45,304 bases of DNA from JARRLC01 sp050290865 (GTDB lineage: Bacteria; Pseudomonadota; Alphaproteobacteria; Rhizobiales; Rhodomicrobiaceae), in the NCBI GenBank assembly GCA_050290865.1, contig JBNKIW010000028.1:1-45304 (forward strand), in the 5' to 3' direction. Within the stretch, counting starts at the first letter, position 1. The number at the start of each line of letters is the position of its first letter. A program made the position numbers and the translations under genes. The notes beneath the pieces are model-generated. The model had not been told where the DNA came from and did not search any database. It saw only the letters and a program-made list of their open reading frames with translations. Shown here piece by piece: positions 1 to 9,153 of this stretch.

Positions 1-270
1 GACCCCGTCTGCCCCTTCCGACTCTTTGCTGCCATGTCATATATGCCCTGCTGTTGCACTTCGGGGTTGAAACGGCGCTCGAATTCGTAACGGCGATGCC
101 TGAGAGGCACGTCAAGGCAGGGCTTTACAAGGTGGCGCTGTATCTGGTTCCCGAGGATATCCCACCTGCACCAAAGAGGACGTTCACGCTGATGATCAAC
201 ATAGCTCCGTTCCACCCCCGCGACATGGAACAACATTCGCAGGCGCAGGTAACGAAGCTTTTGACTGAGG
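1..270. other. No supported gene (left edge)
   Basis: I see no convincing coding sequence here. A plus-strand open frame from a TTG at 54 runs to 380, but most of its second half is antisense to the better supported minus-strand gene at 271-636 and I do not recognise its product. The stretch adjoins transposase debris, so it is probably decayed accessory DNA. Confidence 0.4.
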
Positions 271-636
271 TCAAGACGTTCGACATCGGTTATTTTGGCG
301 ATCCAGCCGCAGACGGAGCGCGTCCCGAGCCCCGGCAGTCGCTACGCCGGCAGGCTTCCCCACCAGCAGCCGCTCCGTAATCTCACCTGCCGTCAAAGGC
401 TTCTCCGCATCGCGCAGCACACCAAATACCAGCCGCGAACCTTCCCCCCGGCGCGGCCAGGATGGACGGGCCGAAGGCTTGCTCAAGCTTTGACTGGGCG
501 CAAACAGCCGCAGCGTGGCATCCACATGCTTCATATCCGCCCGCCGCTGGCGCAGTTCCTTCTCCAGACCGATGATCCGGCCAAATATCTCCGCGCGTTT
601 CTTCCGTAGCGCGCCAACAACATGTGCCTCCGCCAT
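271..636 (-). CDS. Small conserved hypothetical protein of alphaproteobacterial accessory regions
   Basis: The protein is about 121 residues. The ATG at 636 gives MAEAHVVGALRKKRAEI, the usual beginning of a family of short hypothetical proteins that I recall from many alphaproteobacterial genomes; an in-frame codon at 654 would add six residues. Residues 1-45 look like a coiled coil (KRAEIFGRIIGLEKELRQRR), followed by a DATLRLF motif. A second part (SRLVFGVLRDAEKPLTAGEI) looks like a winged-helix-like segment. The C-terminus (RLDRQNNRCRTS) departs from what I remember of the family and may be frameshifted. Function is unknown. It lies beside a dead ISL3 transposase fragment. Confidence 0.55.
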   Translation of the reverse strand: MAEAHVVGALRKKRAEIFGRIIGLEKELRQRRADMKHVDATLRLFAPSQSLSKPSARPSWPRRGEGSRLVFGVLRDAEKPLTAGEITERLLVGKPAGVATAGARDALRLRLDRQNNRCRTS

Positions 637-726
637 GACAACCTCCTCTTCCAAGAGGGGGTATCGTAGACAAGTGCTTGCGGCGGCTCGATATTCCAGT
701 GGTGGAGCGTGCTACATAAGACCGGG

Positions 727-888
727 AATGAGAAGCTCGATCTTCTGTCAGCGAACACTAGGTGCACGTTGCGTTTCGCGATGCGGATCGGCGAATAGTG
801 CCGTGCGATGACTATCAAGGATGTGGCGCGGCGCGTGCATCTGGATTGGCATACCGTGTAGGATCTCGACAAAATCTGTATGCCATGA
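727..888 (+). pseudogene. ISL3-family transposase remnant
   Basis: Reading from 727 in one frame gives NEKLDLLSANTRCTLRFAM, then an in-frame TAG at 796-798, then CRAMTIKDVARRVHLDWHTV, a second TAG at 859-861, and DLDKICMP ending at a TGA. The order (LDxLSxNxRxTxRFAxxxG, then MTIKDVARxxHLDWHTVKDL) matches the helix-turn-helix region in the middle of ISL3-type transposases. Only about 50 codons remain, with two internal stops and no DDE domain. It is therefore a dead fragment. I saw no terminal inverted repeats. Confidence 0.65.
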
Positions 889-1236
889 CCTCCTCGAGAT
901 CGTCGAGGAACGCAACGGCGGCAGCAACAGCGACTGATCGATGTTCCAGGCGCAGAACGCCTTACTCATGGGCCGAGACAGAATCTGAGCGCAACCCACG
1001 GGTCAGCGAAAACCGCCTATTACTCAGACAGGCTCCCAGTCCAGCCTATCCTTGAGCCAAGCTCGCAAATGCGCGTGCGGCAAACTGGGTATGAACTTAG
1101 CTCGCGGGCTGTACGAGCTCCGCACGCCCCATCTGGCCTGCGGAATCTTGATGTGCATCAGGAGCAAGACTCCCGAATATGGATCCGAAACGACAGGACA
1201 ATGATGCGGAGAGCGGCGCTTGCCGCTCCCCAAATT
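889..1236. other. No supported gene between IS remnant and lon
   Basis: No convincing gene. At 887-937 the plus strand reads HDLLEIVEERNGG, which recalls the IstB (IS21 ATPase) motif DLLEIVExRYG, but it stops after a few codons, so this is only a weak hint of a second IS remnant. In many relatives hupB follows lon; I see no trace of it here. Confidence 0.35.
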
Positions 1237-3663
1237 CTAATGCGCGGTCAGGCCTACACCGGGCTGCACCACTGCTCCCGATTGCTCCACAACTGCGGCT
1301 TCCTCCCACAGGATCGGCTCGGGCACGCGGCTAAGCGCGATCTTCAGAACCTGCTCCATCCGCGCCACCGGCATGATGTTAAGGTCGCTCTTCACCGTGT
1401 CCGGAATCTCAACCAGATCCTTCGCATTCTCCTCGGGGATGATGACCGTGCCCATGCCACCACGCAGCGCCGCCAGAAGCTTCTCCTTCAGGCCGCCAAT
1501 GGGCAACACGTGCCCACGCAGCGTTATTTCGCCGGTCATCGCCACATCCTTCCGCACGGGAATGCCCGTCATGATCGACACAATAGCGGTAAGCATCGCC
1601 ACGCCCGCGGACGGCCCATCCTTGGGGGTTGCACCCTCGGGAACGTGGACATGGATGTCCTTCTTCTCGAACATCGGTGGCTCGATGCCGAAGTCCACTG
1701 CGCGGCTGCGCACATAGGCGTTGGCCGCCTGGATGGACTCCTTCATCACATCACGCAGATTGCCCGTAACACTCATCTTGCCCTTGCCGGGCATCATGAC
1801 GCCCTCGATCGTCAGCAGTTCGCCGCCGACTTCGGTCCATGCCAGCCCGGTGACCACGCCGACCTGGTCCTCCACCTCGGCCTGGCCGTAACGGAACTTC
1901 GGCACACCAAGAAAATCGCCAAGGTTCTGGGTCGTGACAGGTACGTTGGTCAGATCCGGCGTGCTTTCCAGCTTCGTCACCGCCTTGCGAATGAGCTTGG
2001 CGACCTCGCGTTCGAGATTACGAACACCGGCCTCGCGCGTGTACCGCCTGATGATCTCGGTCAACGCTGCATCGTCCGCCGTCCATTCCTCGGGCTTGAG
2101 ACCATGGCCTTCAAGCTGATGCGGGATCAGGTGGCGTTTGACGATCTCGATCTTCTCATCCTCGGTGTAACCCGCCAGACGAATGATCTCCATACGGTCC
2201 ATGAGGGCCGGGGGAATATCGAGCGTGTTGGCCGTGGTCACGAACATCACATTCGAAAGGTCATAATCGACTTCGAGGTAATGGTCGTTGAACTCGTGGT
2301 TCTGCTCGGGATCGAGCACTTCAAGGAGCGCCGACGCCGGATCGCCTCGGAAGTCCGAGCCCATCTTGTCGATTTCATCCAGCAGGAACAGCGGGTTGAC
2401 CTTCTTGCCCTTACGCATGGACTGGATGACCTTGCCGGGCATCGAGCCGATATAGGTGCGCCGGTGCCCCCGAATCTCCGCCTCGTCACGAACGCCGCCA
2501 AGTGACATCCGCACGAACTCGCGGCCCGTGGCGCGCGCGATCGACTTGCCGAGCGAAGTCTTGCCAACACCCGGAGGGCCGACGAGGCACAGGATCGGGC
2601 CCTTCAGCGCGTTGGTGCGCTTCTGCACGGCCAGATATTCGACGATACGCTCCTTGACTTTCTCCAGCCCGTAATGGTCCTCGTCGAGCACCTGCTGCGC
2701 TTCCGCGAGATCGGTCTTGACCTTGCCCTTCACGCCCCACGGAATGGACAGGAGCCAGTCGAGATAATTGCGCACGACGGTCGCTTCCGCCGACATCGGG
2801 CTCATTTGCCGCAGCTTCTTCAGCTCGCCGAGCGCCTTTTCGCGGGCTTCCTTCGAGAGCTTGGTCTTCTCGATCTTGTCTTCGAATTCTGAAATATCGT
2901 CGCGCTCGTCGCCGTCGCCCAGCTCCTTCTGAATGGCCTTCATCTGCTCGTTCAGGTAGTATTCGCGCTGGGTCTTCTCCATCTGGCGCTTGACGCGGCT
3001 GCGGATCTTCTTCTCCACCTGCAGGACGGAAATCTCGCTCTCCATCTGCATGTAGACGCGCTCAAGCCGCTCGGAAATCGCGGTGATCTCCAGGATTTCC
3101 TGCTTTTCGGCGATCTTGACCGCCAGGTGCGACGCGATGGTGTCGGCGAGCTTTGAATAGTCATCGATCTGCGCGACAGTACCGAGGACCTCGGGCGAAA
3201 TCTTCTTGTTGAGCTTCACATAGCTCTCAAACTGCGCGACGGTGGAGCGCGCCAGTGCCTCGATTTCTTCCTTCGCACCGACAGTCTCGCCAACGCGCTC
3301 GACCTCGGCTTCGAAAAAGGCTTCGTTTGCCGTGTAGCGTTGAATGCGGGCGCGCGTCGTCCCTTCGACCAGCACCTTCACGGTGCCGTCCGGCAGTTTG
3401 AGAAGCTGCAGCACCGAGGCCAGCGTGCCCATCTCGTAAATGGCGTCAGCCTCGGGCTCGTCATCACCGGCGTTCTTCTGGGCGACCAGCAGGATCTGGC
3501 GGTCCGTGCGCATCACCTCGTCGAGCGCGTTGATGGATTTCTCGCGCCCCACGAACAGCGGTACGATCATGTACGGGAAGACCACGATGTCGCGCAGCGG
3601 AAGGACGGGGAAGGTTTCCCCCTTGCCTTCGGTCTCCGATGTCTCGGTAAGGTTATCGGTCAT
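1237..3663 (-). CDS. lon: ATP-dependent Lon protease
   Basis: Lon is a cytoplasmic AAA+ serine protease that degrades misfolded and regulatory proteins. The product is 808 residues, the usual length. The chosen ATG (3663) is preceded by AGGGAG and gives MTDNLTETSETEG; an upstream in-frame codon at 3711 would add 16 residues unlike Lon. The N-terminal LON domain (FPVLPLRDIVVFPYMIVPLF) comes first, then a coiled coil. The AAA module has Walker A GPPGVGKTSLGKS near residue 360 and Walker B FLLDEIDK. The protease domain has Ser685 in KDGPSAGVAM and Lys728 in GGLKEK, the expected Ser-Lys dyad 43 residues apart. It is last in the tig-clpP-clpX-lon cluster, 220 bp after clpX, so it may have its own promoter. 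I saw no clear heat-shock sigma site there. Confidence 0.98.
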   Translation of the reverse strand: MTDNLTETSETEGKGETFPVLPLRDIVVFPYMIVPLFVGREKSINALDEVMRTDRQILLVAQKNAGDDEPEADAIYEMGTLASVLQLLKLPDGTVKVLVEGTTRARIQRYTANEAFFEAEVERVGETVGAKEEIEALARSTVAQFESYVKLNKKISPEVLGTVAQIDDYSKLADTIASHLAVKIAEKQEILEITAISERLERVYMQMESEISVLQVEKKIRSRVKRQMEKTQREYYLNEQMKAIQKELGDGDERDDISEFEDKIEKTKLSKEAREKALGELKKLRQMSPMSAEATVVRNYLDWLLSIPWGVKGKVKTDLAEAQQVLDEDHYGLEKVKERIVEYLAVQKRTNALKGPILCLVGPPGVGKTSLGKSIARATGREFVRMSLGGVRDEAEIRGHRRTYIGSMPGKVIQSMRKGKKVNPLFLLDEIDKMGSDFRGDPASALLEVLDPEQNHEFNDHYLEVDYDLSNVMFVTTANTLDIPPALMDRMEIIRLAGYTEDEKIEIVKRHLIPHQLEGHGLKPEEWTADDAALTEIIRRYTREAGVRNLEREVAKLIRKAVTKLESTPDLTNVPVTTQNLGDFLGVPKFRYGQAEVEDQVGVVTGLAWTEVGGELLTIEGVMMPGKGKMSVTGNLRDVMKESIQAANAYVRSRAVDFGIEPPMFEKKDIHVHVPEGATPKDGPSAGVAMLTAIVSIMTGIPVRKDVAMTGEITLRGHVLPIGGLKEKLLAALRGGMGTVIIPEENAKDLVEIPDTVKSDLNIMPVARMEQVLKIALSRVPEPILWEEAAVVEQSGAVVQPGVGLTAH

Positions 3664-3883
3664 CTGGGTCTCCCTGCTACGGCCTGGATGGGGCCAGCGA
3701 CGCTGCCACATACCCCAACCCGGTAAAATGAACGGCCCCGGATGCCATTATGTAGCGACGTTCGGCACTCACGCGCTCCTCGCGATGGTGCCCCGGCCGC
3801 CTGGTCCAAAGCGAATGATTAAGTGGCTATGCAGCAACCGAATATCAACCTGTGTCTCAAACACCCTTCGTCTCAGTTCCGCA

Positions 3884-5143
3884 TCAGCCGGTGGACTCAC
3901 CGACGCGCTCCGAATAGATACGCAACGGTTTCGCCTTCCCCTCGACGACTTCGGGACTGATGACAACTTCCTCAACGCCCTTCAGACCGGGCAGCTCATA
4001 CATGCTCTCAAGGAGGATCGCCTCCATGATCGAACGCAAACCACGCGCACCCGTCTTACGCTCGATGGCCCTGCGGGCAATTGCGCCGAGCGCGTCGTCG
4101 GGCAATGTGAGCTGCACGTCTTCCATATCGAAGAGGCGCTGATATTGCTTCAATAGCGCATTCTTGGGCTCCTTGAGAATGCGTACGAGCGCGGTCTCGT
4201 CCAGATCCTCAAGAGTCGCGATCACGGGAAGACGGCCGATGAACTCCGGGATGAGGCCGAATTTCAAGAGATCCTCCGGCTCCACCTGCCTCAGGATCTC
4301 TCCGGTGCGCCGCTCGTCCGAAGCCTGCACCGTGGCGCCGAAACCGATGGCGGTGGTCTTGCCGCGCTGCGTGATGATCTTCTCCAGCCCTGCGAAGGCG
4401 CCACCGCAGATAAACAGGATATTGGTGGTATCGACCTGGAGGAACTCCTGCTGCGGGTGCTTACGCCCCCCCTGCGGCGGCACGCTGGCGATCGTACCCT
4501 CCATGATCTTCAGGAGCGCCTGCTGCACACCTTCGCCCGAGACATCCCGGGTAATGGACGGGTTGTCCGATTTGCGGCTGATCTTATCGACCTCGTCGAT
4601 ATAGACGATCCCGCGCTGGGCGCGCTCGACATTGTAGTCCGCAGCCTGCAGCAGCTTCAGGATGATGTTCTCGACATCCTCACCGACATAGCCCGCCTCA
4701 GTGAGCGTCGTGGCGTCGGCCATGGTAAACGGCACATCAAGGATACGGGCCAGCGTCTGCGCCAGCAGCGTCTTGCCGCACCCCGTCGGACCGACGAGCA
4801 GGATGTTGGACTTGGCCAGCTCGACATCATTGTTCTTCGAAGCGTGGTTGATGCGCTTGTAGTGATTGTGCACGGCAACCGACAGGACCTTCTTGGCGTA
4901 CTCCTGGCCGATCACGTAGTCGTCGAGAACTGAGCAGATCTCGGCGGGTGTGGGCACACCGTCGCGGGACTTCACGTAGGAGTTCTTGTTCTCCTCGCGA
5001 ATGATGTCCATGCACAACTCGACGCATTCATCGCAGATGAATACAGTCGGGCCGGCAATGAGCTTGCGAACCTCGTGCTGACTTTTACCGCAGAAAGAGC
5101 AGTAAAGTGTGTTCTTCGTGTCGTTCCCGCTCACCTTGCTCAT
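3884..5143 (-). CDS. clpX: ClpX, ATPase subunit of the ClpXP protease
   Basis: ClpX unfolds tagged substrates and feeds them to ClpP; in alphaproteobacteria ClpXP removes the cell-cycle regulator CtrA. The 419-residue protein starts at an ATG with GAGGT just upstream and begins MSKVSGNDTKNTLYCSFC. An in-frame start 18 codons upstream is unlikely. The N-terminal zinc-binding domain shows CSFC and, 18 residues on, CDEC. The AAA+ domain has Walker A GPTGCGKT, Walker B VYIDEVDK, the ClpP-docking loop IGFGATV, and a sensor-2 region (RKTGARGLRSIME). All key residues are present. It lies downstream of clpP on the same strand, separated by a 356-bp gap without a gene (5144-5499), so a separate promoter is possible. 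Confidence 0.98.
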   Translation of the reverse strand: MSKVSGNDTKNTLYCSFCGKSQHEVRKLIAGPTVFICDECVELCMDIIREENKNSYVKSRDGVPTPAEICSVLDDYVIGQEYAKKVLSVAVHNHYKRINHASKNNDVELAKSNILLVGPTGCGKTLLAQTLARILDVPFTMADATTLTEAGYVGEDVENIILKLLQAADYNVERAQRGIVYIDEVDKISRKSDNPSITRDVSGEGVQQALLKIMEGTIASVPPQGGRKHPQQEFLQVDTTNILFICGGAFAGLEKIITQRGKTTAIGFGATVQASDERRTGEILRQVEPEDLLKFGLIPEFIGRLPVIATLEDLDETALVRILKEPKNALLKQYQRLFDMEDVQLTLPDDALGAIARRAIERKTGARGLRSIMEAILLESMYELPGLKGVEEVVISPEVVEGKAKPLRIYSERVGESTG

Positions 5144-5499
5144 GCACCTACCTCGGTCATTCCTGTGGCACCCGCCCGAATCAACCGGTGGTTCCACTTG
5201 TATGCTATTCGGCCAATCATCAAGAATTCTCTAATGGTGAGCGCTCGCCGATCACCGCGAGCGGTTCGGCAGCCATCGGGTGGGAAGGTCTCAACGCAAC
5301 CATGACGTGGCAAACACGAACTCCTGACAAAGGGCGAAACACTGTACCTGCCGTCTGACGCCGGTACTATTTATAAAGCAACCTCTGGTAGCTGACGGCA
5401 ACTCAATACTCCCAGACCGGTTAAAAATGCGGCACCCGACGGCAGATTCCATTCTCAACGGGGATTATGGCTTTAGTCAAGCCGCCCGCGCTGCCCATC

Positions 5500-6123
5500 T
5501 TATGCGGAAGCCTCCTCCTGGCCCAGGCGCGTCGTGATAACGGCATCAATCAGACCGAAATCCTTCGCCTGGTCCGCGGACATGAAATAGTCTCGGTCCA
5601 GCGTACGCTCCACGACCTCGTAGCTCTGCCCGGTGTGTTTAACGTACACATCGTTAAGGCGTTTTTTCATTTTGATGATGTCTTCGGCGTGGCGCTCGAT
5701 ATCCGAAACCTGGCCGGAGAAGCCGCCGGACGGCTGATGCACCATGATTCGCGCGTTCGGAAGGACGAAGCGCATACCTTTCCCGCCCGCGCAAAGGAGC
5801 AGCGAACCCATCGACGCCGCCTGCCCGAAACAAAGCGTGGAAACGGATGGTTTGATGAACTGCATGGTGTCGTAAATCGCCATGCCCGATGTCACCACGC
5901 CACCGGGCGAATTGATGTACATGGAGATTTCCTTCTTGGGGTTCTCCGCTTCGAGAAACAGAAGCTGCATGCACACCGAGACGGCCGCAGCGTCATCGAT
6001 CGGGCCGTTCACGAAAATGATGCGCTCCTTCAGCATCCGGGACGCGAGATCGTACGGCCGGGTGCCGCCGCGCTCCTCCACGATGACGGAAGGCCAGAAA
6101 GTGTTTGTCAGGGGATCGCGCAT
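5500..6123 (-). CDS. clpP: ClpP, proteolytic subunit
   Basis: ClpP is the barrel-shaped serine peptidase that partners ClpX or ClpA. The product is 207 residues from the ATG at 6123, which has GGAG six bases upstream; a TTG four codons earlier is in frame but that GGAG would lie inside it. The catalytic triad is visible as Ser104 (GQAASMGS), His129 (IMVHQPSGG) and Asp178 (LDRDYFMSA). The oxyanion and handle regions (SPGGVVTSG, MKKRLNDVY) are intact. It lies between tig and clpX on the minus strand. The stop is followed by a 356-bp noncoding gap to clpX, in which I recognised no gene or certain promoter. Confidence 0.98.
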   Translation of the reverse strand: MRDPLTNTFWPSVIVEERGGTRPYDLASRMLKERIIFVNGPIDDAAAVSVCMQLLFLEAENPKKEISMYINSPGGVVTSGMAIYDTMQFIKPSVSTLCFGQAASMGSLLLCAGGKGMRFVLPNARIMVHQPSGGFSGQVSDIERHAEDIIKMKKRLNDVYVKHTGQSYEVVERTLDRDYFMSADQAKDFGLIDAVITTRLGQEEASA

Positions 6124-6290
6124 GAATGTCTCCAAAAATCTCCTGTGCTGCTCGTCCCTGATTCGGTGATTCGTCTTAACGAAATGTAGACGAGCAGATA
6201 ATGTGCAACCAGTACGGGTGAATACGACAACCGCAACCCCAAGCTCCGACTGCGGCCGCCGTGCAACGTCGCCCCGGCGTGGGAACAGCG

Positions 6291-7676
6291 TCAGGCATGA
6301 TCATGGTCGCATTCCGGGCCGCAAACATGACCTGGCCCCTCTTCTTCCACACGGAAAAGCTCTTCGGGAGTGACCGCCTTTTCCGTGACGGAGGCGAGTT
6401 CCAGAACGAAGTCCACCACCTTGTCCTCGAATATCGGGGCCCGCAGCTCAAGGAGGGCGCCAGCGTTGTTCTTGTAGAACTCGATGACCTGACGCTCCTG
6501 TCCGGGAAACTGCCGTGCCCGGTCCACAATTGCGCGCCGGACTTCCTCATCCGTCACCGTGATCGTGTTGCGCTGACCGATTTCCGAAAGCACCAGTCCA
6601 AGCCGCACGCGGCGTTCGGCCATCTTGCGGTAGTCGTCGCGCGCCTTTTCTTCGGTCGTCCCGTCATCGGCAAAAGTCTTTTTCGAATGCTCCATATGGT
6701 GAGTGACTTCTTTCCATATGGATTCGAATTCGTTTTCGACAAGGGAGGGCGGCAGTTCGAAACCGTGCGTGGTGTCGAGCGCGTCGAGCAGCGAGCGCTT
6801 GGCTTTTGCCCTGGATGCCGAAACATAATCCCTGTTGATCCGCTCGCGGACTGCCTCCTTCAACTTATCGAGAGACTCAACGCCGAGTGATTTCGCGAGC
6901 TCGTCGTCGATTTCCGGCAGCTTTGGGGAGGCGACTTCCTTGACCTTGACCTCGAATGCCGCAACCTTGCCGGCAAGGTGTTCGGCGCCGTAATCTTCGG
7001 GGAAGGTGGCGTTGACGGTGCATTCGTCGCCAGCCTTGGCGCCCGCCAGACCTTCCTCGAAGCCGGGGATGAACATGCCGCGACCGAGGACCACATGGGC
7101 ATCTTCGCCTTTTCCGCCCTCGAAGGGTTCGCCGTCGATTGTGCCGGTGAAATCGAGCGTCAGGCGGTCGCCATCCTCGCCAGCACCGTCCTTCGTTTCG
7201 TAGATGACATTGTTTTCCCGGATGCGCTGCAGCGAGTCGGCAATCTGCTCCTCGTTGATCTCGGCCACGGGCTTTTCGACCTCGAGCGTCTTGAGGTCGG
7301 TGAGTTCGATTTTGGGCAGAACCTCGAAGGACATCGTGTATTCGAGGTCGTGCTCGCCTCCGATGACGCGGTCGATCACGTTCTCCTGCTCCACGAGCGT
7401 GATGGACGGCTGGAAGGCCGGACGCTCCTCGCGTCCCGACAGCGCCTCGTTACTCGACTCAGTCACGGCCTGCTGCAGCACTTCGGCCATGGCCGAGCGC
7501 CCGTAGACCTTCTTGATGTGGTCGAGCGGCACCTTGCCCGGGCGGAAGCCCTTCAGGCGCACCTTGTCCTTGAGTTCGCCGAGCTTGGCCTGGAGGCGCT
7601 CGTCCAGCTCCTTGGCACCAATGACGACTTTGAGCTCGCGCTTCAGCCCTTCGGATACGGTTTCGGTGATCTGCAT
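6291..7676 (-). CDS. tig: Trigger factor, ribosome-associated chaperone and peptidyl-prolyl isomerase
   Basis: Trigger factor binds ribosomal protein L23 at the peptide exit and shields nascent chains. The 461-residue protein has the N-terminal ribosome-binding domain with the signature GFRPGKVPLDHIKK (about residues 43-56). A central FKBP-type isomerase domain (DRLTLDFTGTIDGEPFEGGK, about 160-250) and the helical C-terminal chaperone domain follow. The C-terminus ends HVCGPECDHDHA, a His/Cys-rich tail that could bind metal; similar tails occur in some alphaproteobacterial trigger factors. The ATG at 7676 is preceded by GGAAG. It is first in the tig-clpP-clpX-lon series and follows the tRNA-Leu gene. 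Confidence 0.97.
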   Translation of the reverse strand: MQITETVSEGLKRELKVVIGAKELDERLQAKLGELKDKVRLKGFRPGKVPLDHIKKVYGRSAMAEVLQQAVTESSNEALSGREERPAFQPSITLVEQENVIDRVIGGEHDLEYTMSFEVLPKIELTDLKTLEVEKPVAEINEEQIADSLQRIRENNVIYETKDGAGEDGDRLTLDFTGTIDGEPFEGGKGEDAHVVLGRGMFIPGFEEGLAGAKAGDECTVNATFPEDYGAEHLAGKVAAFEVKVKEVASPKLPEIDDELAKSLGVESLDKLKEAVRERINRDYVSASRAKAKRSLLDALDTTHGFELPPSLVENEFESIWKEVTHHMEHSKKTFADDGTTEEKARDDYRKMAERRVRLGLVLSEIGQRNTITVTDEEVRRAIVDRARQFPGQERQVIEFYKNNAGALLELRAPIFEDKVVDFVLELASVTEKAVTPEELFRVEEEGPGHVCGPECDHDHA

Positions 7677-7746
7677 GAGATTTGGCTTCCGGAAAATCGC
7701 TTTGCTGGCATTCAGGTTGCATCACTGGGGCGGCGCTGAGGAATAA

Positions 7747-7831
7747 TGGTGCGGGCGGAGGGACTTGAACCCCCACGACTTTCGCCACTGGAACCTAAAT
7801 CCAGCGCGTCTACCAGTTCCGCCACGCCCGC
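7747..7831 (-). tRNA. tRNA-Leu (anticodon UAG)
   Basis: The minus strand reads a complete tRNA. The acceptor stem GCGGGCG pairs with CGCCCGC, there is a D-arm with CTGGTAGACGCG, and the anticodon stem CTGGA/TCCAG encloses loop TTTAGGT with anticodon TAG at 7795-7797. A long variable arm typical of class II tRNAs and a T-arm with GGTTCAAGTCC follow. Discriminator A and an encoded CCA end the gene at 7747. A UAG anticodon reads CUA and, with wobble, other CUN leucine codons. It lies just upstream of tig on the same strand. Confidence 0.97.
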
Positions 7832-8001
7832 GAGAGGCGCAGCGCCACCGACGTGGCTGGCTCTATAACACAGCGTTTTTCGCCGCGGCTACATAATAAA
7901 TGCTTTACGGAGGCGACCGTGTCGCAAATAGGATTGCACTTGACCGGAAATAGGGCGGCGGCAACGCTCGAACGGTTCGCGACAAGGGAGGTTCGGCACA
8001 G

Positions 8002-9036
8002 GTGATAGTCAAACAGTCGGTATTGGACGCCATCGGCAATACGCCGCTGATCCGCCTGCACCGCGCGAGCCGGGAGACGGGCTGCGAAGTCCTGGGCAAG
8101 GCCGAATTCATGAATCCCGGCCAGTCGGTCAAGGACCGCGCCGCGCTGTTCATCATCCGGGACGCCGTGGCCAGTGGCCGCCTGCGCCCTGGCGGCGCGG
8201 TCGTAGAGGGGACGGCTGGCAATACCGGCATCGGCCTGACGGTGGTCGGCAACGCGCTCGGCTACCGCACGGTCATCGTCATCCCCGAGACACAGTCGCA
8301 GGAAAAGAAGGACACGCTGCGCCTGCTTGGCGCCGAGGTGGTGGAGGTGCCCGCCGTCCCCTACCGCGATCCGAACAATTACGTAAAGTATTCGGCCCGC
8401 CTTGCCGAACGCCTCGCGGAGACGAAGCCGAACGGCGCCGTCTGGGCGAATCAGTTCGACAATACCGCCAACCGCGAGGGACACATTCTCACGACGGCCG
8501 AGGAAATCTGGTCGCAAACGGGTGGAACCATCGACGGTTTCATCTGCGCGGCGGGCACGGGCGGCACGCTCGGCGGCGTTTCCCTGGGGCTGAAGGCGAA
8601 AGATCCCGGCGCCGTCATCGGGCTGGCCGATCCGATGGGCGCGGCTCTGTACAGCTATTACATGACGGGCGAGTTGAAGGCCGAGGGCTCATCGATCACC
8701 GAGGGTATCGGCCAGGGCCGCATCACGGCCAATCTCGAAGGCGTGGTCGTGGACCGCGCGTATCAGATCGGCGATGCCGAGGCCGTGGCCCGCGTGTTCC
8801 AGCTCCTGAGCGAAGAGGGGCTCTGCCTGGGCGGCTCTTCCGGCGTCAATGTCGTGGGCGCCATGCGCCTCGCGCGTGATCTTGGGCCGGGTCATACCAT
8901 CGTCACGGTGCTCGCCGATTATGGGACACGCTATCAGAGCCGCCTGTTCGATCCGGCGTTCCTGAAGTCGAAGAACCTGCCGGTGCCGGACTGGCTAGAC
9001 CGCCCCCAAGCACCGCTGCCAAAGGTTTTCGCGTAA
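8002..9036 (+). CDS. cysK: Cysteine synthase (O-acetylserine sulfhydrylase), CysK family
   Basis: This PLP enzyme makes cysteine from O-acetylserine and sulfide. The 344-residue protein starts at a GTG with GGGAGG about ten bases upstream. Family motifs are in order: IGNTPLIRL (residues 11-19), the PLP lysine in NPGQSVKDRAA (Lys44), the substrate loop EGTAGNTGIGL, and the phosphate-binding GTGGTLGG. It is about 25 residues longer than classical CysK, with an extended C-terminus (SRLFDPAFLKSKNLPVPDW) seen in a rhizobial subgroup. The substrate could be phosphoserine or O-acetylhomoserine instead; sequence alone does not settle this. It is followed in the same direction, after 117 bp, by a sulfurtransferase, which supports a sulfur-metabolism pairing. 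Confidence 0.88.
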   Translation: MIVKQSVLDAIGNTPLIRLHRASRETGCEVLGKAEFMNPGQSVKDRAALFIIRDAVASGRLRPGGAVVEGTAGNTGIGLTVVGNALGYRTVIVIPETQSQEKKDTLRLLGAEVVEVPAVPYRDPNNYVKYSARLAERLAETKPNGAVWANQFDNTANREGHILTTAEEIWSQTGGTIDGFICAAGTGGTLGGVSLGLKAKDPGAVIGLADPMGAALYSYYMTGELKAEGSSITEGIGQGRITANLEGVVVDRAYQIGDAEAVARVFQLLSEEGLCLGGSSGVNVVGAMRLARDLGPGHTIVTVLADYGTRYQSRLFDPAFLKSKNLPVPDWLDRPQAPLPKVFA

Positions 9037-9153
9037 AAGCCGCGGCTGCGGCCGAAACTGCTTTGGCTCGCCGCCATGCTCAGTGATACTTTAGCCGCGG
9101 ATTGAAAGATTCGCGGTCTGTCCGAAGATGGCCGAGACTCGGGGAGTGTTCGC

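Noticed and set aside
54..380. 108-codon plus-strand frame at the left edge
   Set aside because: It starts at TTG without a ribosome site and its end overlaps, antisense, the better gene at 271-636.
1069..2505. 478-codon plus-strand open frame
   Set aside because: It is antisense to lon, whose motifs and catalytic dyad are intact. High GC creates long shadow frames.
3664..3883. Heat-shock sigma promoter in front of lon
   Set aside because: I could not find -35 and -10 elements at correct spacing.
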